DNA of 64,000 bases from Gorsachius magnificus (lineage: Eukaryota > Chordata > Aves > Pelecaniformes > Ardeidae). The notes under the pieces were generated by a model. That model saw only the letters and a program-made list of their open reading frames with translations, ran no database searches and was not told where the DNA came from. Below are positions 12,901 through 27,400 of the stretch, piece after piece. A program made the position numbers and the translations under genes. The stretch is from contig CM067081.1 in the NCBI GenBank assembly GCA_034008185.1, forward strand, positions 84,898,765-84,962,764. Direction: 5' to 3'. Position 1 is the first letter of the stretch. Every line of letters starts with the position of its first letter.

Positions 12901-15900
12901 CACGCAAGTAAGCACGGAGATAAACACTGAAAAAAAAAGTCAAAGATGTGTGTGAAATAATTCTGCAGCACATACACTACAGTAGTACATTTGCTTTAAT
13001 AAAACCAGTAGAAGAAGCCCTTCTCATCACCATTCTTACTAACACCATCATCTTACTAACACCTGAAGTGTTTAGCTTCACACTTATTTCTGGTGTAGTA
13101 AGAGAACTTGACCTAGCTGCTAGATGTAAGAGAAACGAGACAGAAAGGAAGAAGCTGGAGGTTTTTAAGGCAGGATCTCACCAGGGTTACAGGAATTTGC
13201 TCACGCCATGCTCTCCACCACACTCAAACCACCTCAGGGCTGTTTCCTGGGCCCACGCACTGAAATAAGTGCGTATGCGCAGGTCTTGAGAATGCCATTT
13301 ATAGATGATGGGGAATACAAGATGCTGTGTTCAACATTGCTTTCAGGTCATTTTGTTCCTGATTCCTTATCAAACCAAATAATCTATGTCAAAAAAAGAG
13401 AATGAGCTGACCTTGGTTTGAGGAAGTTAATTGGATTGTCAAGGTGTTTCAGTACTATTCCCGGAATGGCATCATTTGAGTAGAGTCTTAATATTTCATA
13501 ATGGACTTCACAGCAGTGCTGAAGAGTTTCAGAAAAGCAAACCTACTTTTTAAGCCTGTATTGATGCATATTTCACCTTATCAGCATCTGACCAAACCCA
13601 AATGTTTTTTACAAAAGCGTACAGTGTAAAACCCCCTCAGAGAAAGCCAAGTGTTAAGATTTGAAACGTGGAAACCAGGAGCTTCCCTGGGCCCTGACCC
13701 TGCCTGGTCTACACCACAGGTACCCTTTCCCCTGCAACATCCCTTACCAACTGGACATCCTGCTCATCGTCGTGTCCTCAGTTCTGCCTGGCCCTGTCTC
13801 CTGCATGAACCTCAAACCCACATCACAGCAGTGTCTCTGGTGCTGCCAGCTGGAATCCTGACCTTGCTTCATCTGTGACTCTCAGTGGATCCTGCCACTG
13901 TCACCAACCCGGCCCTGATCAGACCCTGAGGGAAAGCATCCCGTCAGAGAGGGCAAACTAAACCCAAGCTCCCAAGGCAAAAGGGATGAAAAATTGATGC
14001 AAAGAAAGTGCAAGCCCTGTAGGAGCTGTGTTGAGGATGAGCCTTCCCCGCTCTTTGGTTCTTCTGGACTGTTCTGAACTTCCAGGCTGAGGATCAGTCC
14101 AACCAGGCACAGCCTGGCTGAAGCCTACCTATGCTTCTGCTACAGCTCTTCTTTTGGACTATCCTCTGTGCAAGAAGGGTTATGGTAGCGCATGCAGAAG
14201 TTAGCTTTGCATGCCAGTGAAGAGTTTTCTTCTGCCTGGGAAGGTCCTTTTCTTGCTAGATTACACCCATCATATCATAGCAGCTACCAACCACACTCTC
14301 CAAGGTCCCCTGGGGATCCACGGGCCTCGGGAGAAACCAGCAGTGTGTGAAGCTGGATTTCATCTCAGAAATATCTCTGAATGCTGATTGCTACAGATTC
14401 TTACCACACCACAGGGTGTTAGAAACTAATCTTGGTTTCCATGAGTGCTCTGTAAAACACTCCTTTCCTTCTCAGATCATGCCGGTCATTGTAGTCCTTG
14501 CTTTGTTTTTCATGGCTAGTCACTAATTATCCCATTGATTGATGCAGAAGGCTGTGAGGACAGGTTGTGTTTGACATCAAACAACTTTTAAAAAAAAATC
14601 TTCAGTAAAGAGAGTTGGAGATGTGGTTTCTCTGAGGCCCATATGGACAGAGCCAAAAGGCGTGTTAGACCCATAAGTAAAGTTGAGACCAGAATGATCT
14701 CATGGGCTATGTTTTCATTAATAAAATGCACCTCAGCAAAGGGTTAACATTACTTGAATGTGTCTTACCTGGGTTTTTGTGAGAACATGTTAGTGCACTT
14801 CCCAGCACATCTCAGGCTTTGAAGTACTCACACAGGATGGGGGCAGGAACAGGTTCAGCCTGCTAGTGGGCATCTAACAGCATTACACAAACCTCATACC
14901 AACCGTCCCAATGTTGTTCAGGCACGTACGCATAAATAAAACGCAGAGCGTTCAGAACAGCGGCATTACGCCCTGCCTTGCATCACAGCGCGCAGCCCTG
15001 CGTGGCCCAGCTGCCTTTTGCACAACCCAGCCCCAGAGCCTCTTAATTCCAGAGTCCACTAGCAACTCCCAGCACTCAGCAGCAGAGCAGAAGGGCTGAA
15101 GGCAAGCTGTGCTTCCCCCACCTGCCCCTAAAGGCAGCTCTCCTGGCTCCCAGCCCGGCCTTGGAGAGGAAGCAGCCTTCCTATTGGGCATAGAGGAGGG
15201 CCTCTGGATCCATGGCGGAGGAGGAGATGAGGGAAAAGATTACGCTGGAGTGAAGCACAGGGGCAGAAGAGAACTCGTTGTATGACCTTGAATAGCAATA
15301 TTTGCTGTGGAGACGCATCCCAGGCTTGTCACCTCTCCTTTGTTCCTGTTCCAGCCGAGCACTCAATGTACCAATTCTCTCGTAATCAGCATCACCCTTT
15401 GTGAGCAGCACAGGAAGTTTCCCATTTTCTAGATACAGCAAAATAACCTTGATTGAATTTCCTCCCTGGAGAGAGGCAGAGGGAGAAAGACCTTCTTCCA
15501 TCTCTGCCCCTACACTAAGAGCCCCTTAGTGCAGCATTATCTACAATACTCAGAAACAAATTTAGCTTGCTGCCTCCAGAACTGAAAAACAGAGCAATGA
15601 AGAAGAGCTTCAAATCTGTACTGTCACTGCTTTAAAACACCCTTTGACTGACAGCTCTTAACCCCAGCATCAGAACGGAGGCATGTCCAGGCAGTGAATG
15701 ACTTAAGATGCTGTGTGACAAGGTTACAAAAACTCCACTCCTCCATCTCGTTCGTTCTAAAGTTTATCTCCATAGCCTTTGACTCACTAAGTAACTGTAA
15801 ACACCCACTGCAGCTGGTTTGCCTTTTTAAAGTGAGACCCTAGTACTGTGGGAGCTTCAGGACTAGCAGTACCATGACTAAAATACCCTGACTGGGTAGG

Positions 15901-18900
15901 AGCGGCATATGCCTGCAAGACAATACATGTATCTTTGCAAGCAGTTCCCACTGGGAATCTTGGAAATCATGCAACGTGGTTACTTAAACATTTGTCTTAG
16001 CTACCGCGAAGAGATAGCATTCAGATATAAAAAGACAGTATCAGTTTGTGGGAACTTTAGTCCATGGTTTAATGGTCCTTGGGGCAGCATAAGTGAAGCT
16101 ATGCATAAAAAAAGAAAACAGGAACAGGAAAGTAGGCAGTGATCCTGGCAAATGGCATAATCATTTATTCTAATTAACTGAATTAAACTACAGGAGTTGG
16201 ACAAGCTGTCTTTCTACAACCAGCCAACAAAATCAATACCAAGGATTAGTCATAGCAAATTTAGTTGTGTTGCCTGTTTCGAAGGTGGCTGGACATTTCC
16301 TATTAGAAGACCCACTTTTGAGCTAATTATTCCTTGCAAAACTTTGTACTTTTCCGTATACAATATCTAATTTTGACTGACCCTTCTGGAAAATTTTAGC
16401 CAGAAGAGTCCAACAATTTCCAAGGATGAAAATAATGAATAGGATACTGCTTGGCCTTGTAACTTGCCAGGACTATTTTTTCCATCTTCTTATCCTTTGC
16501 TCTGGAGGAGGGATTTGAAATGCAGTAGAAAGTGGAAGCTAGCTGCCTCCCCATAGAGTCTAGCCAAGCTCAGTTAAGCTTTGCAGCCCTCAGACACTCC
16601 ACAAATGCTCTGGAGAGCTTGATAGCTGCGATGCCCAGAGGTCCAGCCCTCCCTGAGTGCACTGCACCCAGTTCCCTCACTGAGCCAACCCAGAGGACCG
16701 CTCGACATGCAGGAGCGGTGGGAAACTCCCCTGAGCAGCTTCTCTCAGCCATTCTGCACCTGCCTGGGGTATGCAAAGAATTTGTACTTAATCGCACCGA
16801 TGGTGCAGCCCAAGGGAGGGACCAATCCAACTTTGGATGAAGAAGGGATGCAAATCAAAATAACAAGAAGGGGAAAGGCTGGCCAGGTACAGGAGATTCA
16901 GAGGACCTAGGCCTGGGACAGGAAGAAAAGGAGACTGTCACAAGAGGAGCAAGAGGACCACATTGAGACAAGCACCCAGACGATGACCCAAGCCTCTGTG
17001 GAGGCCCTGGCACATATCAGCATCCTCTCCAAGGTGGTTTCCATGGGAAGAAAGTTCCCTGGGAGCAAACCAGACAGACACTTCACTGCATTCCAAGATG
17101 TGCTGACTCAATGTGATTAGGAAAACTAGGACAAGGGGAGGAAGGAGGACTTGGAAGGAAGCGGAGGATGTGGAACATCATCAGACAGGAGAGAATACTG
17201 CTGTGAGTGACAGAAAAAAGACTAATATTTCTCATAAAATCAAAGTTCTAATCAATAAATATTAAAAAGACATCAAGGCAAAATTAACACATTAATTGCT
17301 TTTAATGCTCTTGCTCTTCCTGCAGTTGTGCTGACTATTCCTGGCCCACAACACATGAGGTAACCAAGCATTATCCAGCCAGGCAACGGGGCCATCAATA
17401 ACTCTGTCACCAGGATGCCTAAGGAAATTCTCTCCTAATCTATTTAAGTCCCAATGAGCTTGGAAGTAGCTGTCAGAGCAGACTTTGATGATCTGTCCTA
17501 ATCATCTTTTCAGGCCACTGGGGAAGAAATAAAATGGAATATTTTATTATCTGACTTGCCATGGATTTGGGCTTGGGTTTTTGTCATTTCTTATCTGAGA
17601 AATCCAACCTCCAAAATCTCTCTACTGACTTCCTTGGGTTGCGGCTACAGAGGCTAATCTAACCACAGTCAGATGTGCTCTGCAGAAATGACTGTCGATC
17701 CATACGCTATCATTTCCCTGCTGGAGCTGAACACTTCTCCATCTGAATCAGGAGAACCGATTGTCAGAGTTCTCCTTAATCAGTCCTGTGCCAGCTGCCA
17801 GGTTGACTTAATATTCACTAGAAGGCAGTTTAACCTACATTGGCTTACTTGGCCTTGAGGTGGACAAAGAAACCTCATGTTTCCTCCAGCTGGGGGAGCA
17901 ATCACTTCTGAAATCATTGTGGGTATTCTAGCAGCAATCATCTGCCCCCAACCTAAACTTATTTTGTGCAAAGTTTGTGACCCAGAACATCTGTTTTCTG
18001 CCACAATTTAGCCCACATAATGATGAAAAGAAAGAAAAGTGAGGACAACTCAGATGCTGCTGGATTTCAGCAGTTGACAAACATTTGGGTTGGAGATGTT
18101 GGCAGGGTGGCATACCTGTAGATGAGCAAAGTAATGCCCACTCTTTATTCATATTAGGGTTTCCTATAGTGTCTATCTGTCATGGGAGAAGGCTGGCCTA
18201 TTCCCCATATCTCCTCTCCTGTGAATCTGAATTCTGAGTGAAGAAAAACCAAAACAATTCAAATATGCTTTAGGTCATGCTTTGTAAAAAAATGACATAA
18301 ATTTGCATGGTTTTGACAAAAAAAAAAAAGGCCAGACACAGGGAAAACATATAAATGTGGCACACAGATGGGCAAATCTCTCTCTGATTTCATCTCAAAA
18401 TAATTTGGCTTCAGTATTCTTAGCAAGCAGGTGTCATTGTACAATGCCGAATCAGACATGCAGAGTTGTGACTGATCAGAAGATCAGCCATCAGTCCAGC
18501 CTGGCATTTCTGCTATTTTGCTGCATCAGACAGAGCTGCCGATGTGCCTGCTACCTGTCTACAGCAGTCATGGAGACAGGCATGGGGGAGACGTGTAAGT
18601 AGTATATATCATCGCCCTTCGGCTTCCCTATCCGCACTGGTGGGAAAGGAGCTATGAAACAACTCGAAACACTCTTAACTCTTAGGATTCTGATTCTTTC
18701 TTCACAATAGAGGTTGAAAACCTGAAATCTTGTTTCAATCTATGCTAGCTATTAGATATCCTGATTTTTTTTCAGGGAAGCTTTTAGACTGACTGACGTT
18801 TTGTGAGAAAACCATGGCGCAAGGACCATTCCCCACACATTCCAGCCACAGCAAAGGACTAATCCTACTTCAGGCAAGTATAAGGAGGGGAAGAGAAGAA

Positions 18901-21330
18901 CAGAAACCCACTTCCCTCTCTTCATCTCAAGTCGCAGCATTTAGTGGTGTCAGCAGTGCAGTTGTCAAGTCTGGTCAGGAACACCCCACATAAGTTGTTC
19001 CACGGAGGAGAAGGAAACTCAGGAGGTAAAAGCCTGGGTAGGTATCTCACATGTGAGCCTCTTCCCTTGGCGGGCACATCTGTCTTGAGAGAATGTGTGG
19101 GCCTTCCTTAAGGAGACTACAGCAAGAAGTTTTAAGTATTAATAACTCTTCTTCCCCTGCACTAATTCATTAGAGAATTGCTGCCAGTTTTTTATCTGGG
19201 ACATTGTTATAAAACTTTGAAACAAGAAAATATTCACTGGTAGGAGCTGGCAATTACCTGTTGCAGAAATGATAAAAAGAAGAGAAAGAAAGGATAAAAC
19301 GCTGGCTAAGGGGCAGCCCATTACCTTGACGCCTCCTAGTGCTCAAATTCTCCTCAGCTTTCATTTCATTTTAGTTGTTGCAAATTATCTCTGTGTGGCC
19401 TTCTGTGGTTCCTGCTCCCTTGCATCCAAGAGGCATATATTAAACCTCAGAACTGTGTTAGGCTTTTTTCCCCTAGAACAATTGCCAAAAAAGAGAAATA
19501 CAACAAATTGCCAATTTTTTGAAGTCAGTGCATAACCTTACCCTCTGGCCTCTCATACTTTTGGCCTCAAGCTTCTATTCATGTAAGGATCAAATAGATA
19601 ATATTCTTGTTTTCATACAATGTGTTGTTCTGGATTCATTCCAATATGCGTTTATTGTCATCCTTGTAGAAATAAAACATGCAGCTGTTCATAACAACAA
19701 GAACATGACGTCTTAGCAGAAAAAGAGCGTAGGGGGCTCAAATTTCTCTGTTCCCTCCAGTCTCAGCCTCCTCCTTTCATCCTTGGGTTGCGAACACAGG
19801 CAATTTGACCATTTGAAGAACATTACAACCTTCTCTTTTTGAACCCCAGGTTGTTAAACTGCTTCCCAATGGGTGCCTTAAGAAGTCCTTCCTTGCAGCT
19901 GTCTTGATGCTGACTCTCTCCGTCAGGCTGGCTTGCTGGTGAGGAGACAGCCCTGTGCTCTTCACCACCCCTTGGAAGCCAGCAAATGAAACCTGTGCGA
20001 GTATTTGCAAATTTAAGCAGCACACGCTCTCTAACCCGCAAATAATGAGGAACTTTAAATGCCAAAGCTCTCATAGCCTCCTGTGTATGGCACCATGAAC
20101 TCTTCCACTTTGATAAGCTGCATTAGTGCTTCCGTGGCTGTCACGGTCAACGCCAGCCTTGCTCTGAAGACCCAGCAACAGTTTTGGTGGTGACACCTGT
20201 GCCCAGATTTTCACACTGTTAAAACTCTTTGAAATAGCTGGTTCCATTTACATGAAAGAGGAGATCTGGCCTCTTAATGCGCATATCATAGCGAGACTGG
20301 AGAAAGTCTAATGAAATCCATGCTGGGATATTTCATTATCTTGCAGGCAATAAAGCCATCAAAACAAAGCCCTTCATTATCTTTCCTATTAGGGAAGAAA
20401 ACAAGTGATCATTTAGGTTATCTCATTGTCCTCCCTGGTCAAAGATGATAGCGGCATAATGAACACTCAAGAAAGCAATGTATATTCTCCACTTGTTTGC
20501 TTCCACAGCAAGAAAGCAGCGCCTTAGAAGTAAGAATAAGCTTGAGGGCTCAGCTGCATAAAAATCGTCTATTTTACAGCTCATTGCATTGTTAAGTAAC
20601 ATTACGCTGTAATTTGGGCTTTGGGATGTAGTTTTACATAGGGTAGATATAGCACTTGCAGATTTTTTTTTTAATATCCCATTCCCCCAAATACGTTACA
20701 CATAACCAAATTAAATATTTGGATTTTTAAATCTGCACTAAATGGAAATGACTAAATGGAAATGATACAACAGCAGGCAGCTTCGGGACTCCAATTCTGA
20801 AAACGTAATTGTTTCTAAAGTGATGTATTAAACACTTTGGAATTGCTTGTCTCTGTTGTATATCTTGTTAAAACAGACTACAATCTCTTTATGGTAAGAG
20901 GTCTGTCACATCAACATGCCATAAGGCTGTGATCCTAATAAGAGATTTGGGATGTTAAAAAAATACAGTGAGAATAATAATTTTTGTCCTGTTTCATAAG
21001 AAAAAGAGACTTCTGTGACTACACCATTTTTTCCCCATCGCTTCCTCAGTCTGTCAGCGAGGTTCTCATAACTTTGGGGAAATTTTCAGCCAGGTGCAAC
21101 AAAGAAACAGGGGTGTCAGAAATGTTAAGTTCCTCCAAACTTTGTGGAAACAGGCCAGCAATAATGAAGTAAAAGGCAGTTATGGGCAGGTGGGGCTGAT
21201 CCACGCTGCTACCAAGCTCCTCACAGCAGGAGCTCTTCTGGCCTGGAGTCACAGGCAACTACACCGGGGCTTACCCCCTCATCTCCAATGGCAACCAGAA
21301 TGCTCAAACAAGGCACCTTGCTCCAAAATA
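9991..21330. other. Long non-coding interval
   Basis: About 11 kb of mostly AT-rich single-copy sequence. Slightly GC-richer stretches lie near 13650-14350, 14950-15500 and 16550-17200; they might be old repeats or regulatory DNA but match nothing I can name. 20230-20480 has the look of a conserved non-coding element (see findings). Confidence 0.6.
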
Positions 21331-21450
21331 CACAGAATCACAGAATGGCAAGGGTTGGAAGGGATCTCAGGAGATCATCCAGTCCAACCCCCCTGCTAAA
21401 GCAGGTTCACCCAGAGCAGGTTGCACAGGACAGTGCTCCACAGCTGTCTA
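21331..21450 (-). mobile_element. CR1 3' end fragment
   Basis: Reads cacagaatcacagaatggca followed by agggttggaagggatctcag and atcatccagtccaacccccc, which is the reverse complement of another CR1 subfamily 3' end. Homology fades near 21450. The 3' repeat unit is diverged (agaatcac), suggesting an older insertion than the one at 7468. Confidence 0.85.
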
Positions 21451-24400
21451 GAACACCTGGGACAAATGAAAATAGTACCTCAGCCCTTGCAATGTTTATT
21501 AGACATGTTCTGCTTAAGCAGCAGAAGAAAATATACCAGTGAGGTATTCTCCTAGGTTATACCTTCCTGCTCCTCCTTTGCTTTCCCTGGTACTTACTGC
21601 CAGAAAAAAAATATATATGCAACTTTTATTCTTGCTTTATTCTTCCATATAAATATCTGATTAGATAACCCCGTATTGTGCTAATAAGCCATACTAGCTT
21701 ACAAGGATTTGTTTTTCAGGACATCCTCTAAAAAGGCTTAGCCACATCCAAGGGAGTACCTGTAGCCAAGCATCAGATCCTAACATGCAAAATGTGTCCA
21801 GGCTGAGACATGTAGTTCTCAGCTTTCTAAGGTTAAAATGGAGGGGGCAGGGGGATCTTTACAATGGCAGAATCACCATTGGCTGCATATGGAAGACACT
21901 AAGTATAAACACTGCATTGAATAATGATTACACCAGAAGTAGACCAAGGCAACTGTGGGGTAGGTTTATCCAGTGTTTGGATTCGACAAGGCTAGGACTT
22001 TACATCTAGGAAATGCCTTTTCACAGTTTCCATGGCATTTTTATTTCAATTAAGCCGGAATGAGATTCTGGTCTCCTTGACTGTGGGAAGTAATCTGAAG
22101 CCAAAATATATGGCTTAGAGGTAGCTGCTGAAATCAAAGGGAAATTCAGAAGAATGTGTCATTATAATATTGTCCATCTCTAGATGACTAAAGAAAACAG
22201 CATCTAAAAGAGGAGGAGCATATATTTTATTTTCAGACTGGAGACTCCTACAAATACATGGCAAAGAAAAAACTGTTGGTTGTAAAGGCAGTGAGGCAAA
22301 AAGGTTCCAGGTTTCCCCTAAAAAGGAATTTCCCTACAAAGAATATGGCTAGCACATATAATTTTTAAAAAGCTTACTTGTAATAAGATTTTTTTTTTTA
22401 ATTTAGTAGAAGAAATTAAAACTAGGAAGAAAATAGTGAAATTTCATTTCATGAGGGGAAATTCTGGATTATGTTCCGGAATTAAATTCTTAATAAACAA
22501 ATGCATTATTGAAAAGCTATTTGTTCAAGCAAGTAAGATGGTTATCATGTGGCAGCGCTTCAGTTCTGTAGTATTAAACAGATGGAATAGAGGTCATTCT
22601 CCAGGGTTGGACTTTTCTTTTCAGATTCACCATATTGCACAAATCTTTAATTGTAGGCCAGCAGTAGATGATCCTTTGTGGTAATTTAGCTTTAAAGCAA
22701 TTAAGTTCTTAATGCCACTGTAACATAAATTTTCCCTACCATTTTCAGCTTAGCTGAAAGGAGAGGGCCAAATGTTGCCTTTGGGCACATTAATGTATGT
22801 TACATAGACAGATGAATGAACTTCATTTGGCATTTGAAGTTACAAATGCTCATTTGAATCCAGAAGAGCTATATCTGACTCTGAAGCTGTTATCTAAAAT
22901 ATATCTCAGCTCAGGTTATTATGTGTGAAACCATAATCATTCTTAAATGAATTTTTCATCTCACTAAATACTTACATAGTACCTTTCATCCACAATGCTT
23001 TCCCAAAGGACATCCATCTGGGTAAACTGAGGCACACACTAACAAATTCATTTACCTAAGGTCATCCTGTGAGGAGTAAAATCCCATCTCTCAGTCCCCA
23101 CTCCTGGGCTCTAGAAAGACGGCACCTTCTCCAGATCCTAAACCAGATATGATCATATATGTTCATATATCTATCCTACAAACTACAATACAGGTCACAG
23201 ACACTAAAGCTACCTTTAAATAAGATCTCTCAGAAATTGCATAGTCATGGCAATAAGCAGCAATATTGGGAATTAATTACTGGTTCCACAGATAGTATGG
23301 ACAAAAAGGTATCATTTTCTTCACTGTAGGTTGCAGTTGTACAAAGTAATATAACTAAGAAGAGATGGGGTCCATCTGAGAAACATGGAACAAAGGATAC
23401 CAGACACCCAGCCAGTGATTCATCAAAGAGGACTTCAAACTCATTTTTGAGGGAATTATGGCTAAAAGCCCCTGCTTAAGAGAAACTAGAAACAACATAT
23501 AAATAAGTAAGCCCTCAGACTGAGCTGGTCAAAAGTCTGCCATGAGGTGTGAGAAAATCAAGCAAGAATATTTTGACAGAACCAATGTTTATTTGTCCAA
23601 ACACAAAGGCTTCTCTTCTTGGGGATCTCACTTATTCAGTGATGGTGAGAGCTGAGATACCTGAAGTGCATGACATGAGATAAAATATGAAAAAGATGGC
23701 ACAATAGGCTATGTTATAGTGCGATCTTTTGGGAAGCAAAGACCCTCTAGGACAAATATGTGAAAACTCTATGGGGAAGAACATAAAGCAAAAGAACGCT
23801 TTCTCTAATATTGGTGTATTTTTACTGATCATAAAAGGTAGCCTGGGAGACTATGTGGGGTGGCCTCCTTTGTTCTGGTGGGAGCCAAAAGATGAAGAAG
23901 AGCATGGCAAGCCTCCGTATGCAGAGAAGGACCCATAGTGCTGGACTTCACATCACTGATGCAGTTCTTAAAATCCAACCTGAGCAACATCAAAAAAGTC
24001 TGGTTTTATTACCAGGCAAAATTTCTCAGTTTCAGACATGAAAAATGTCTTTGCCTTTCAGTATAAAGAATCACTTCACCTTGTTGTCCCCAACCCAAAA
24101 CATCCATACTGTTGAAAATAATTATGGACAACATTCACTGGCAGACACTTAGCAATCCATGAATTAAGGATTCATCTTCAGGGATTATTTTGTGACAATT
24201 ATAAATCAAATCATTTTCTGGCTGGAAAAACTGTAATTTTCAACTGCGAGGGAAAACAAGTGCAAATATTTAGCTTATTAAGGGAGAAACATGAATGCAA
24301 AACTGATGATAGATCTATTTATGGTTTTTATACTGACATACCTAAAAATATACTTTGAAACCTGTTTACTTCTTCAAAGAATAAAAACAAGGTAAGAGAG

Positions 24401-27400
24401 CATCACAGACCACCCTAGAGTAGAGAGAGAGAAATGCAGTGGAAAAATACTGCTAAATTATTACAGGATCATTGTCACAGCAATGATGAACCAAGGGTAG
24501 AGTGAGGCATGATTTGTGGGGAGAAGTAGTATTTTTATTAGATCAAGTTATATTGTTGGGAAAAACAAACTAGATTTCAGGTACACAAGCTCTCCTTCAG
24601 ATGACCCAGAAGCCTGTCAAAACTCTTCTAGAGAAATCTTTTCGCTTCATGAAGATTGTTACATCCACCTTCAGGCTTGTTTCTCCTCTCTAACTTCACA
24701 GCCAAAGCGTTAGCCAATGCATCCAAGTGCCAGTGCAGCACGGGGCACTAGTTCAGACAGCAGTAGACGCCCGTTCTTTCATCAGGTTCATGCTGCTGAA
24801 CGCTGCAGTAAATATAACCAGAATTTTTAGAAGTCTGTACAGTAGAAACAGAAATGACGTAAATTAGCACCCTTGTATTAAGACTCTTTACTGTCAAAGA
24901 CCAAAGCAAGCAGGCAAGCGGCCTGGGTAACGGTCTCTTACCCCTTTTGCACTCACGTATTACTCTGCCCCATGCAACGAGGTGACCAACAGATGCTGAA
25001 GCTGTCATCTTAGACAAAGCAGTTTCAGAGAACTGCCGCTGACGCATTTTATTTTGTACCTAGATTTCTGCTTTACACAGTCATGTTTTAAGTGATGCAT
25101 AGGCTCTTGGTTAAACTTTTACATTTGCATCATTGCAACATTAAATATAAAAGCACGTAAGCATAAATTTTGTGTGATTACCCTAACCTGCCCTAGCAAC
25201 CCTTCTGTCAAAAGTCTCAACGAAAACAATGCCATGCTTCTCAATTTAACAAGTAATCCTGTCTTTGCTCCCCAGTGAACTCAGAGCTGCATTACCCTAA
25301 GTAAAAAGCAGATCATTACATGTATAATCTCATCCCTAATTCACTTAGTTATGCAAGTAGCCAATCTAATTCATGCCCCTCAGGAGGTCTGATTCTCTCC
25401 TGCTCGCAATGCTGCGCTGCTATCTAACTTCACATGGCCAGGAGAGCTTTGCGACTTTAGTTACTTGGAGATAAATGTTTGTTGGTCAAAATCTTTCTTT
25501 CTTAAAGCTTGGGTAAAACTGAAAGAAGACGCTCCCAAGAGTGGTATCCTTGTAAGTCTGTATACATAAGTCTGGCAATATAATGGTGTTAGCAGTAAGA
25601 TAGTGTACACAGAAGTAACTTTAAATTGAAAACCTGCTTTATACTCAGCACTGACCAAACTCTAAAAGATGTCAGGTTATGCTCCCAAGACTAAACACAG
25701 GGAGAGTACAATAGCCAGCCACAAGCTTTAGAAGTTAATGTTTTGACTGTTCAAAATTTTGGATGCCTATTCAATTTCTCAAACCCTGAGACTCAACCAA
25801 GGCATATTATTAGGCAGGTATGTTAACAGGAATTCAAGCTCTTCCAGGTAGTGCTTGCATTGGAACTACGCTGAGAACAGTTTTCTTTTATGTTTACAAG
25901 CTTCCTTCTATCCCTTTTGGAATAAACTAAATTAAAATTCTGCGTAGGACAGATGAATGAGTAGCACATCCAGCAGAGGAAAAGATAATAAGCATTCCCC
26001 AGCCTGAGGCTGGCACTAGCAGAAGCAGAAGCTGGCACAGGCTCTTACGAACCAGCAGGGATAATAACTGGATGGACAAAGCAGTGATGCAGCAAGTTCC
26101 AACCATTAGAGAGAAAAAAGAGGTGCTGTCACTTCTTCCTGCTGAATCTGTACCACCGCAGAGAACAGGGTTCAAGACTTCTTTGGCCAAAAAGAGAAAG
26201 CAAGAGGGGTTCTATAACCTATTTATTACGGCACTCATTTAGCAAACAGGAGTCCTGGGCTCTTGGCTCCTTTGCCAACGACTGTTCCTGTCATTTGTTC
26301 AATAACTACTTAAAATATATATACAGTCTAAAGACCTGGGCTCAGGTGCTTTCCTTGCCTCCCTCCCAAGGAACCTCCTGCTGCCTCACCTACAGAATCA
26401 TATACTCGCTGTTTCTCCAACACAGGACTGGTGGGGTTTTTTGCAGATTGCCCTAACGTTGTTATGACAGCAATGAACATTGGCATTGAGAACTAACTTT
26501 AACCTTGTTGAGTGGGCAGCCCCCAAGTGAAAGGGGGCCTGGCTGCCTCTGAAACTCAGGAGGAAATTGGCAATGTCCCCTACATCCCAGGGGAGTGCTC
26601 TGGGAAACGGACTATTATTCGGCAAGGGAGGGAGGCACTTTACGTGATAACACATGACAGCAGATGCTGCTGCTGCGTCCTGCATAGAACTGGGCCCAGC
26701 GACAGCATTCAGAGGACACTTATCTGGGCACCCACACTGGGGAGACACTGGTACGGGGTCCTGGCTGGGCTTAGGCAAGAAAGAGTTGATAAATCCCAGG
26801 TCTTGACTAATACTGAGATGGTTTGAGGCCCACGGGAAGGATGAACGTTATACTCTGGGGAAGCTTAGGCTACCCAGAGGTGAGTCCACTTCTCTGAGCC
26901 CCCCAAAAACAAGGGAGCCAGTTAAATCTAGCTGATCAGAAATGATGAGCTGATGGCAGTGACCAATCCCCCCTTCGGCACCTACACATCAGGAATAGGA
27001 TCATCTGACCAAACACAGGTAGCTGAGCCATTTGGGCCAGGGTCTTTAACGTTCATGACAAGAAAGAAGCAACATCCATGGGTGATTCATCAGATCTGCT
27101 AAGGAGGACTGAAGGGCACCTGTTTTTTCTGCTGATTACAAAAGAAGCCTGTGGTGAGCAGCTCGTATATAGGCATCGACATTTAGCTAAACTGATACCG
27201 TGCAGGTGCTCAGATGAACATGGTTCACCTATTTTAAAACAAGGACTGCAGTGCTGCATTTTGCATCATGTCCCACCACTCCCATAGGACACTTACCAAG
27301 CTCAAAGAGGACCCAGATCACGAGCACTCTGCTGCCTGGCTTCTGGTCTCGCATGGGAATATAGCCCCTGCAGCCCAGAGCAGGATGTCTGTGTGGAGGT

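Noticed and set aside
15181..15501. 106-codon open frame on the minus strand with a moderately protein-like composition
   Set aside because: No recognisable domain, no splice or promoter context, and chance frames of this length occur elsewhere in the window.
26398..26826. Overlapping 126- and 104-codon frames on opposite strands
   Set aside because: Mutual shadows in a locally GC-richer patch; neither shows motifs or codon structure.
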